Source of the DNA: UBA2942 sp045127535
GTDB lineage: Bacteria; Bacillota; Clostridia; Lachnospirales; Lachnospiraceae
Reading direction: 5' to 3'
Assembly (NCBI GenBank): GCA_045127535.1
Contig: JBGVQN010000016.1
Span: forward strand, 1-13,309
DNA: 13,309 nt
The notes under the pieces were generated by a model. It saw only the letters and a list, made by a program, of their open reading frames with translations. It did no database searches and was not told the DNA's origin. A program made the translations under genes and the position numbers. This document shows, one piece after another, positions 9,201 through 13,309 of the stretch. The number at the start of each line of letters is the position of its first letter. The stretch's first letter is position 1.

Positions 9201-9523
9201 TCTGGCAATAGATCCTGATCTTCATCCTTTAGGAAAGGACCTCTCTGAAACATGCATTCCAGTCCCTGCTGATCCCGAAAATCCATATTGACACTTTCCC
9301 AGAAACCAGAAGCTTTCCTGTCTTTTTCCGGCACCTTTCGTATTCCTTTCACTGCCGGCTTCCATAATGCCTTTAACTGCTCCTCATTTTCAGGTATCCC
9401 AATCGTTCCCATTTCTTCCATAATTGGGAATTTTGCCGATTCTGTCTGAAATCCAAGAAGAAGTGCTGACTCTATTGCATATTTTTTTTGGTTAAAATTA
9501 AAATTTTTGATTCGTTTTAACAT
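6272..9523 (-). CDS. Large M14-family zinc carboxypeptidase
   Basis: First gene of the operon, 1083 residues. The catalytic part lies in the last ~350 residues. The zinc motif HxxE is His794/Glu797 in ARHHANEVSS, the third zinc ligand is probably His897 in VDNHGVPSHEW, and the catalytic glutamate is probably Glu1024 in SYTSEV. M14 enzymes remove C-terminal residues or cut gamma-D-glutamyl bonds. About 720 residues precede this domain; I do not recognise a named domain there. No signal peptide or membrane segment is seen, so it is probably cytoplasmic. I chose the ATG at 9523 because AAGGAG (9534-9539) precedes it. The open frame extends 15 codons further up, but those codons run into the -10 of a strong promoter. 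Ordinary M14 enzymes are 300-450 residues, so this is unusually large. Substrate unknown. Confidence 0.85.
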   Translation of the reverse strand: MLKRIKNFNFNQKKYAIESALLLGFQTESAKFPIMEEMGTIGIPENEEQLKALWKPAVKGIRKVPEKDRKASGFWESVNMDFRDQQGLECMFQRGPFLKDEDQDLLPDRLDVKIILPEDAEDSMVVAACNFAFRFGMETTGYEGGILAEDSYTGNGLVFETSERTEMVLKEENGVTRVYVRGQGRELEEFSAKVCETFPKVDNWRTWREFLLDMTDDMAMRSPDGQLAYLAAKKKEQEGIYEAFVSPDMNQEAKTAFTGVDFHNYKAGKAVYEKTYEYPWEVDVFETILSTQVYPYLKTGDQIQIFGALSEDQKVRSKVVSRLQKGIQDAGAVLEKAEVICAYKQGFSWLEEVVVPQVKGRQIDQVEIYFKPFLPEGETEWIDENGAVPVRHTVAADHPDKWYDLPIRYLQELYPIEDVLVKELGVQREQVVFLPYEGTESLTYICNVRAGGEIVFSETYEAHWSQRPYLDAFPNLGKVHPATGYIKVFQNGNLLLEKQIPTDLERIWDTYQKEVLTDCAEYVLKKTGGVLGEDLQPFFHQLHLDVTVSEPDLRVGCREDLISSLDALHEDMYFAGADYFKYLGLAKTGTVLDAPGLILPDIHQAEGKPVMKVTLLEQEKERPEIYCDGKLVCASMKQEAVHVMITKVSYENGEITVHVTAKGAEASVLQAYAQLFEEGILSNSHRLEHCHRIVLESETGQSFAAVVPAQKVTAKNKSITEIDLHENELIGYETYLEIMEELKQVPGIEVFRTAVSYAGREQYAIWLAPEYEGYLSMTKYLTNRPSELINARHHANEVSSTNGIFILLKKLLTEEKYRGLGEELSLVMVPMENVDGAAIHYELQKEHPYWKFHVARFNALGKEFFRDSFKKVTIHTEAMGHSRIYERFAPDVIVDNHGVPSHEWEQQFSGYTSPSYKGFWLPRSLLYGYFWYVTDDVYHGNYLVNKKMEDVIADQIAESAEMTALNLEWSGQFEKYAHRWLPKLFPADYYKNMINYWIPYTAAPDNSYPAARFPWITTVSYTSEVADETAQGAYLNLCARAHVAHDEAIIALLRSAEHVYECGYDCQQNQIFAKYFRRRPMVV

Positions 9524-9559
9524 ATTTGCACTACTCCTTTTCTCCAGCATATATGTAAT

Positions 9560-9588
9560 ATTGTACATGCATCAAGTGAACAAGTCAA
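9560..9588 (-). promoter_or_regulatory. Sigma-A promoter of the peptidase operon
   Basis: On the minus strand -35 TTGACT (9583-9588), a 17-bp spacer and -10 TACAAT (9560-9565). Transcription would begin near 9553, leaving a leader of about 30 nt to the ATG at 9523. It lies directly after the DUF2804 terminator, so the operon is an independent unit. Confidence 0.8.
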
Positions 9589-9647
9589 TGCCATCTTCTC
9601 ATTTGCACTTCAGAATCCAGTCAAAGCAATCATTTTATTCGTAGTAT

Positions 9648-9682
9648 ATTAAAAAGAAGGATGCTGTATCATTACAGCATCC
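9648..9682 (-). terminator. Intrinsic terminator after the DUF2804 gene
   Basis: GGATGCTGTA (9659-9668) and TACAGCATCC (9673-9682) form a perfect 10-bp stem with a TCAT loop. On the minus strand it is followed by TTCTTTTTAA. It lies 52 nt past the DUF2804 stop. Confidence 0.9.
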
Positions 9683-9733
9683 CCTTTCTCCAAAAAACTT
9701 TATCAGGCATTTGGGAAACCCATCCGCTTCTGC

Positions 9734-10765
9734 TTACCATTTGTTCTCTACTTTTTCTGCAAATCCCATCAAATCCTGTACCTGTACTGCAGTGCCGTCA
9801 TCTAACACTGCTTTTCCCGAAAAGCGTCCAAATACCTGATGCTGATCACTTTTAAGCACCTTAAAATCCGTGCAGGCTGCCCGGTCCAGTACAGGCACAA
9901 AATCCATCTCGAATCTGCCATCATCACTGGTAAATTTCCAGGGTTTCAGATAATCCTCTTTGCCGTCTTTCATTGGAATGTGGAAGGTAACCTGGGACAA
10001 TTTGTGGGCTTTTCCTGCATAAAAAAGCATATTTTCACTGGCGGCAGAAGTATCCCCAAAGCCATATCCAATATTAAAACCAAAATCCACACCATCTGCC
10101 AGACCAGAAGCAGAGCCCCAATACCATGTATTATGATATGTCCACACACCACGTCCCCAGTCCAGTACACCAAAGGCGCTTTCCGGCTCAAACGTATAAG
10201 TATCCGCCCCAAGCATTACGGTTCCTTCTGCACGCATGCAGTTGATCTTCTGATTGTAGTAAAAATGGGCTTTTTTCTCAAAAGGTGTACAAATGACCAT
10301 AGACTCCTCGGGTTCCCCGATCAGGGTGATCTGGACATCAATGGACTGACCATCCTTAAACTCATCCATATGGGCAGTCAGGATGCGCCTGCCCTGGGCC
10401 ACCTGAAAGGTCATGGCATACCCTTTGCCCTGTACTGTGGAAATACCTGCAGCAGATGTGGCTGGCAGCCCGGTCTTGCCCATGGGGAAGATGCGCATAA
10501 GGCTTTTGGTGATCTGCCAGGGCTTGTCCGTAAAGGACAAAAATGAAATAGAATCCAAGCCCATATAGCTGTTGTCTGCAATGGTCAGAGCTACACCAAA
10601 CCGGTCATTGCCTATGTAGTAATAGTCCCATTCCTTCAGGCGGGTGATGCCTCCTTTGACCTTGGTACGGTCATAGATGGGGAGCAGACGCTTGGCATAG
10701 CCTGGTTGGGTCAGATCGCCATGTGCATCTAATAATGGGATGGGGGTTTTGATTTCGTGTTGCAT
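9734..10765 (-). CDS. DUF2804 domain-containing protein
   Basis: A 343-residue soluble protein whose whole length fits the DUF2804 family. Family-like features are the N-terminal LLDAHGDLTQPGYAK, a central WYWGSASG segment, DFGFNIGYGFGDTS, and a C-terminal half rich in beta-strand patterning. The family is uncharacterised; the fold is thought to be a lipocalin/AttH-like beta-barrel, which would suit binding or modifying a hydrophobic ligand, but no catalytic residues can be assigned here. No signal peptide is visible. AAGGAG (10776-10781) lies 10 nt before the ATG. It is monocistronic: its own terminator follows, and upstream is a non-coding stretch with a regulator remnant. I could not define a clean promoter; an AT-rich stretch near 10800 is the likeliest place. 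Confidence 0.85.
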   Translation of the reverse strand: MQHEIKTPIPLLDAHGDLTQPGYAKRLLPIYDRTKVKGGITRLKEWDYYYIGNDRFGVALTIADNSYMGLDSISFLSFTDKPWQITKSLMRIFPMGKTGLPATSAAGISTVQGKGYAMTFQVAQGRRILTAHMDEFKDGQSIDVQITLIGEPEESMVICTPFEKKAHFYYNQKINCMRAEGTVMLGADTYTFEPESAFGVLDWGRGVWTYHNTWYWGSASGLADGVDFGFNIGYGFGDTSAASENMLFYAGKAHKLSQVTFHIPMKDGKEDYLKPWKFTSDDGRFEMDFVPVLDRAACTDFKVLKSDQHQVFGRFSGKAVLDDGTAVQVQDLMGFAEKVENKW

Positions 10766-10792
10766 AAATTTGTTTCTCCTTTTCTTTATTGT

Positions 10793-10900
10793 TTAAAGTA
10801 TTTTTATAATCTTCCAATATCCACTTCGTGCAGAGCCTTCCCGGGCAATCACGCCCTTCGCTTTGAGAAAATGTAGTACACGGTGAAAACTTCCTCTTGA
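10793..10900 (-). pseudogene. Remnant of a winged-helix regulator C-terminus
   Basis: About 35 codons end at a stop at 10793 and read FHRVLHFLKAKGVIAREGS then ARSGYWKI. This resembles the winged-helix end (LxxKGxIxRxGSxxxGYWK) of AlbA_2-type or Fic-associated regulators common in Clostridia. The open frame continues upstream, but that part lies antisense to the start of the flavin reductase-like gene and its ribosome site, so only the 3' tail is credible. No start codon or ribosome site fits such a short piece. It is probably the decayed end of a deleted gene; a chance resemblance is possible. Confidence 0.4.
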
Positions 10901-10927
10901 CCGGTAACCGCTACCGTATGCTACACT
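10897..10927 (+). promoter_or_regulatory. Possible promoter/operator of the flavin reductase-like gene
   Basis: TTGACC (10897-10902) and an extended -10 TGC-TACACT (hexamer 10922-10927) are separated by 19 bp, which is longer than ideal. A perfect 5-5-5 inverted repeat, CGGTA-ACCGC-TACCG (10902-10916), fills the spacer and could be an operator. Confidence 0.35.
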
Positions 10928-10970
10928 TATATTATCATCATAACTCATTCCAATCAAGGAGGACACCACC

Positions 10971-11531
10971 ATGAGAAAAAATTTTGGAGTCAAACCATGT
11001 GTATATCCAATGCCGGTACTTATCATTGCTACCTATGATGCAAACGGTACCCCGGATGCCATGAATGCTGCCTGGGGCGGCATCAGTGAATCCAATGAGA
11101 TCTCCATCTGCATCAGCCCGGAGCATAAAACCACAAAAAACATCCTGTCCGCCGGTGCTTTTACTGTCAGCATGGCAGATGCTGCCCATGTTACTGAATG
11201 TGACTATGTCGGTATCGTCTCTGCCAATGATGTGCCGGACAAGTTAGCCAGAGTGGGCTTTCACACCACCAAAGCTGAGTTTGTCAATGCGCCTCTGATC
11301 GACGAGCTGCCTATGGCACTGGAATGTAAGCTGATCAGCTATGATGAGGACTCCTGCCGCCTGGTAGGGGAAATCGTCAATGTCAATGCAGATGAGCGCA
11401 TTTTAAACGATCAGGGAAAGATCGACCCGGCAAAGTTAGAGCCTATTACCTATGACCCTATGAATCATACCTATTTGAAGCTGGGCGAAAAGGTGGGACA
11501 CGCATTTCAGGATGGGGCAAAGTTTCGATAA
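10971..11531 (+). CDS. Flavin reductase-like FMN-binding protein
   Basis: A 186-residue protein of the flavin reductase/flavoredoxin (FMN-binding split-barrel) family. Typical stretches are the N-terminal PMPVLIIATYDANGTPDAMNAAW, SICISPEHKTTKNI with a barrel strand, FTVSMADAAH, and LPMALECKLI in the second half. Such proteins bind FMN and pass electrons from NAD(P)H to flavin or partner proteins in the cytoplasm; the substrate here is unknown. AAGGAGG (10956-10962) lies 8 nt before the ATG. It appears to be a single-gene unit on the opposite strand from its neighbours. The nearest downstream stem-loop, about 125 nt away, has its good T-tract on the other strand, so termination in this direction is weaker. 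Confidence 0.9.
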   Translation: MRKNFGVKPCVYPMPVLIIATYDANGTPDAMNAAWGGISESNEISICISPEHKTTKNILSAGAFTVSMADAAHVTECDYVGIVSANDVPDKLARVGFHTTKAEFVNAPLIDELPMALECKLISYDEDSCRLVGEIVNVNADERILNDQGKIDPAKLEPITYDPMNHTYLKLGEKVGHAFQDGAKFR

Positions 11532-11652
11532 GGCTGCAGTGAGATCATTGCTGGCTTGAGCGGCTAACTATTCCGGGACGAGATCACTTCCTGCATAACC
11601 GGCAGGATCTGCTGCCTATGGCACTGACAAATGCCCCATCATTGCATACACC
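11532..11652. other. Intergenic stretch with a partial repeat of the upstream gene
   Basis: No gene is seen. The 16-mer GCTGCCTATGGCACTG at 11611-11626 is identical to 11306-11321 inside the flavin reductase-like gene. Small inverted repeats (for example CCTGC/GGCAGG near 11591-11606) are present. It may be decayed sequence from a duplication. Confidence 0.4.
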
Positions 11653-11694
11653 TAAAAACAGACCGTATTGGCATCTGACTGCCATACGGTCTGT
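11653..11694 (-). terminator. Intrinsic terminator of the XRE gene, possibly bidirectional
   Basis: CAGACCGTAT (11659-11668) pairs with ATACGGTCTG (11684-11693), with partial inner pairing of TGGCA and TGCCA. On the minus strand it is followed by TTTTTAGG and begins right at the stop codon of the XRE gene. On the plus strand only TTATTGTAT follows, so it could also weakly end the flavin reductase-like transcript. Confidence 0.85.
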
Positions 11695-11936
11695 TATTGT
11701 ATCTCCTGGTCTAATTCATCAAATTCCGGCGTAGAAAAAAACTCTCCCAGTGTAATTCCAAATCCATCACACAGCTTCTTAATGGTTGAAATTCCCGGAT
11801 TCTTACTCTCTCCATTTAAAATACTTTTTACGGTTGCCTGAGGCACTGCTGCAAGATTGCTGATTCCGTTTGGAGTCAGTCCATGCTCTTTGCAAAGCTG
11901 CCTGATTCGAAAGGCCACTGCCTGTTGTGCATTCAT
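11694..11936 (-). CDS. XRE-family helix-turn-helix repressor
   Basis: A small 80-residue Cro/CI-type DNA-binding protein. The helix-turn-helix covers about residues 10-65: FRIRQLCKEHGLTPNGISN, then AAVPQATVKSILNGES as turn and recognition helix, then ISTIKKLCDGFGITLGEFF. A short acidic C-terminus (FDELDQEIQ) follows. There is no sensor or peptidase domain, so it probably acts as a simple dimeric repressor. I chose the ATG at 11936 because AGAGG (11945-11949) is 8 nt upstream; an in-frame TTG at 11957 lacks a ribosome site. Palindromes AGTGA...TCACT lie in its promoter region, pointing to autorepression, perhaps also control of the divergent recombinase gene. Small XRE genes beside serine recombinases are typical of mobile or phage-derived modules. 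Confidence 0.88.
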   Translation of the reverse strand: MNAQQAVAFRIRQLCKEHGLTPNGISNLAAVPQATVKSILNGESKNPGISTIKKLCDGFGITLGEFFSTPEFDELDQEIQ

Positions 11937-12000
11937 ATGGTAAACCTCTTTGTGCAATATACTCCATACTCTGATAATAATGGATTTGCAGCCTGTATGT

Positions 12001-12016
12001 TAGTGATACTTCACTA
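12001..12016. promoter_or_regulatory. Palindromic operator O1
   Basis: TAGTGA-TACT-TCACTA is a perfect 6-bp inverted repeat with a 4-bp spacer. It lies in the early leader of the XRE gene, between the -10 and the start codon. It shares half-sites with the palindrome 37 bp away. Confidence 0.6.
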
Positions 12017-12030
12017 GCTCTGAAAAATGT

Positions 12031-12059
12031 GTTATATCAGTGATAAATCACTATATTAC
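12031..12059 (-). promoter_or_regulatory. Predicted promoter of the XRE repressor
   Basis: On the minus strand an extended -10 (TGA-TATAAC, hexamer 12031-12036), a 17-bp spacer and a weak -35 GTAATA (12054-12059). The spacer is almost exactly filled by operator O2, so repressor binding would block RNA polymerase. Confidence 0.5.
12039..12052. promoter_or_regulatory. Palindromic operator O2 (plus a third half-site at 12060-12065)
   Basis: AGTGAT-AA-ATCACT is a perfect 6-bp inverted repeat with a 2-bp spacer. A further AGTGAT half-site follows at 12060-12065. Placement inside the promoter spacer and the match to O1 half-sites support an operator of the adjacent XRE protein. Confidence 0.6.
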
Positions 12060-12150
12060 AGTGATCTGCCCAATTGCAGCATAAGCAGACCCACAAATCA
12101 AGGTTTCCTTTAAAATGTATTTATCATACTACCAACAGGAGGAAACGATT

Positions 12151-12444
12151 ATGAACCATGTCACCTACGGCTATATCAGAGTATCCACAAAAGATCAGTG
12201 CGAAGACCGCCAGCGTCTGGCGCTCATGCGCTTTGGTGTTACCCCTGAACATATCATTCTGGACAAAAAATCAGGCAAAAATTTTGACCGTCCCGGATAC
12301 CATCGTTTATGCAAAAAATTAAAGCCGGGAGATACCCTGATCATTCCTTTTGGACAGAGCAGTATGCCTCCAGACCGGAAGTCAGCCCAATTATGCCTTT
12401 TTAAGCCGTGTAAAGGCTGCCTTAGAGCTTGGTTCTCTTCCTGA
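12151..12444 (+). pseudogene. Truncated serine recombinase (resolvase N-terminal domain)
   Basis: The first ~65 residues are a clear resolvase/invertase catalytic domain start: YGYIRVSTKDQ with Arg10 and catalytic Ser12, then LDKKSGKNFDRPGYHRL and LKPGDTLII. AGGAGG (12137-12142) is 8 nt before the ATG. After Ile65 the frame loses the family's expected SxDRLGR helix, which carries catalytic arginines, and reads unrelated residues to a stop at 12444. The remaining catalytic and DNA-binding domains are absent. The frame then overlaps a different coding sequence (NRPS-type reductase) in another frame, so a deletion or fusion removed the rest. The bases near 12350 read LDRA in the other frame, which may be a scrap of the lost LDRLG motif. 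A functional recombinase is not expected. Confidence 0.85.
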
Positions 12445-12874
12445 CTACCTGATGTCCCTTTACGCAGAATTTTCTCCTATCGACCAGACCGCAGAAGGAG
12501 TGATCAAAATCGCTCAGTATGCTGACCGACAGACGGTATTCCACTTAAACAACAACCGACCATTGTACTTTGACCGTATGGTACAAATTCTGCACAGTCT
12601 GCAGCTTCCTATGGAGATTGTCAGTGGCGAGGTCTTTTATCAGACGCTGCAGGAGCTGGCAAAGAATACCAGGACAGAATACTTATATGAAGCATTCCAG
12701 AATGATCTGGATGAGCAGGGTATGCTGGTCTATGACAGCAATATTCATATTTCCAATGACTTTACAGTATGGTTCCTGGAGCAGCTTGGATTTACATGGG
12801 CAGAGATCGATCATGATTATATTCAGCAGTATATCTCCTATTTCAAAGAGATCGGTTATTTCAAACTGGTATAG
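12350..12874 (+). pseudogene. C-terminal fragment of an NRPS-type thioester reductase
   Basis: About 165 residues, credible from about 12376 on, resemble the end of the terminal reductase (R) domain of non-ribosomal peptide synthetases or a related extended SDR. Family-like stretches are NYAFLSRVKAALELG, FSPIDQTAEGVIKIA, VFHLNNNRPLYFDRMVQIL, and a tail NDFTVWFLEQLGFTWAEID ending in ISYFKEIGYF. Such R domains release the peptidyl thioester as an aldehyde using NAD(P)H. The Rossmann glycine motif, the catalytic Tyr-Lys and all adenylation and carrier domains are missing. The only possible start is a TTG without a ribosome site. The frame is intact to its TAG, so the truncation may be recent. 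It implies that an NRPS gene once lay here or was joined by deletion. Another SDR-type enzyme is possible. Confidence 0.65.
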
Positions 12875-12888
12875 CCCATAAAATTTTA

Positions 12889-12930
12889 GAGCCAACCGGC
12901 CGGATCTGATTCCGTGCTGGTTGGCTCTTT
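12889..12930. terminator. Bidirectional terminator between convergent fragments
   Basis: GAGCCAACC (12889-12897) pairs with GGTTGGCTC (12919-12927), with further inner pairing (CGGAT/ATTCCG). TTTCCATT follows on the plus strand and TAAAATTTTAT on the minus strand. It sits between the NRPS-type fragment and the convergent PIN fragment. Confidence 0.75.
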
Positions 12931-12943
12931 CCATTGTTCTATA

Positions 12944-13192
12944 TTATTCTTTTCCATCTAAAATATCCAACATCTGACGTGCTGTTACAATAAATGTTTC
13001 CATAGGAAAATGCTTCAAATTTCCGGTTACCAGATATGCATTCTCGTCACGCTTTTCCATCACGACCTCATAAAACGGTAAATCCTTCATATCCGGCAGT
13101 ATCACACCGGTTGCCGATGGTTCTACCAAAAGTCCGAATTTTTCTATTGCAGACAAGATATACTCTATTGTAACGACAAGTTGATTTCTAAA
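12944..13192 (-). pseudogene. 3' part of a PIN-family toxin-like gene
   Basis: The last ~80 codons resemble the C-terminal half of PIN_3/COG1569 proteins, which are putative ribonuclease toxins of toxin-antitoxin loci. Visible stretches are VVTIEYILSAIEKFGLLVEPS, DMKDLPFYEVVMEKRDENAY, and the strongly family-like YLVTGNLKHFP. The N-terminal half with the first catalytic aspartates is missing. No ATG or ribosome site precedes it. Coding similarity fades at about 13190, and just upstream lies the end of a transposase gene, so the gene was most likely cut by an insertion sequence. The antitoxin, usually upstream, is not present in the window. Without the first acidic residues nuclease activity is not expected. 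Confidence 0.75.
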
Positions 13193-13309
13193 CCAAAATT
13201 CTTCTCAAGTCTGACCCATTTTTATGAGCCAAACTTGGGATATAATGAACAAAGTTTTATCCTTGCATCTTCTGCTGCAAAGTGCCAGTTAACACTCCTG
13301 CGATTCAAG
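13191..13309 (-). mobile_element. End of an insertion sequence, probably IS630-like (partial)
   Basis: The segment from the break in the PIN gene to the window edge contains the 3' end of a transposase-like frame and a short non-coding tail. A TA dinucleotide at 13189-13190 would fit the TA target of IS630/Tc1 elements. The boundary is inferred because the other end of the element is outside the window and its terminal repeats cannot be compared. Confidence 0.4.
13222..13309 (-). CDS. C-terminus of a transposase, probably IS630 family (partial)
   Basis: The last 28 codons before a TAA at 13222-13224 read SVNWHFAAEDARIKLCSLYP near the end. The pattern NWxFxxxDARIKLxxLYP is how many Clostridial IS630-family transposases end. 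The rest of the gene lies beyond the window. No catalytic residue is visible, so the family call rests on this tail only. Confidence 0.5.
   Translation of the reverse strand, partial: LNRRSVNWHFAAEDARIKLCSLYPKFGS

Noticed and set aside
10901..11026. Extending the minus-strand regulator-like frame upstream to 11026
   Set aside because: That part is antisense to the start and ribosome site of the flavin reductase-like gene and has no regulator-like content; only the 3' tail is kept as a remnant.
12683..12934. Minus-strand open frame opposite the NRPS-type fragment
   Set aside because: It is antisense to a frame with clear protein-like content and runs through a terminator; no ribosome site.
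1..13309. CRISPR arrays, tRNA, rRNA or known riboswitches
   Set aside because: No regularly spaced repeats, cloverleaf-like sequences or recognisable aptamer cores were seen on reading both strands.

Overview
The window reads as a chromosomal segment of a gut-type Clostridia, most likely Lachnospiraceae (Blautia/Dorea/Ruminococcus-like). The basis is protein style, moderate GC, strong AGGAGG-type ribosome binding sites, classic sigma-A promoters and short T-tailed terminators. This is inference from reading; no search was run. Almost everything left of 10.8 kb is on the minus strand.

Layout. (1) 1-287: a long imperfect inverted repeat able to fold into a hairpin of about 230 nt, abutting the 3' end of uvrB. 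(2) 288-2285: uvrB, complete, with a leader of about 300 nt holding a 14-bp tandem repeat, and an upstream extended -10 promoter beside a candidate LexA box. (3) 2681-9588: a five-gene peptide-utilisation operon on the minus strand. It starts at a good promoter (9560-9588) and runs through a giant M14 metallocarboxypeptidase, the DUF969/DUF979 membrane pair, an M29-like aminopeptidase and pyroglutamyl peptidase (pcp), ending at a strong terminator (2681-2727). A second hairpin with a short T-run lies inside the operon after DUF979 and may make distal expression partial. (4) 9648-10765: a DUF2804 gene with its own terminator. (5) 10793-10900: a short remnant resembling the end of a winged-helix regulator. 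(6) 10971-11531: a plus-strand flavin reductase-like gene. (7) 11653 to the end: an accessory zone. It has a small XRE repressor with palindromic operators inside its own promoter, a truncated serine recombinase running into the last ~165 residues of an NRPS-type thioester reductase, and the 3' part of a PIN-family toxin cut off by the end of an insertion sequence that continues past the window edge.

How the genes fit together. The five-gene operon is the most coherent system: two membrane proteins that could import a pyroglutamyl or other small peptide or amino acid, with three apparently cytoplasmic peptidases that could remove residues from the C-terminus (M14), the N-terminus (M29) and a blocked pyroglutamyl N-terminus (Pcp). 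The right end is a gene graveyard showing at least one deletion/fusion and one insertion. The XRE regulator with its operators is the only part there that looks intact.
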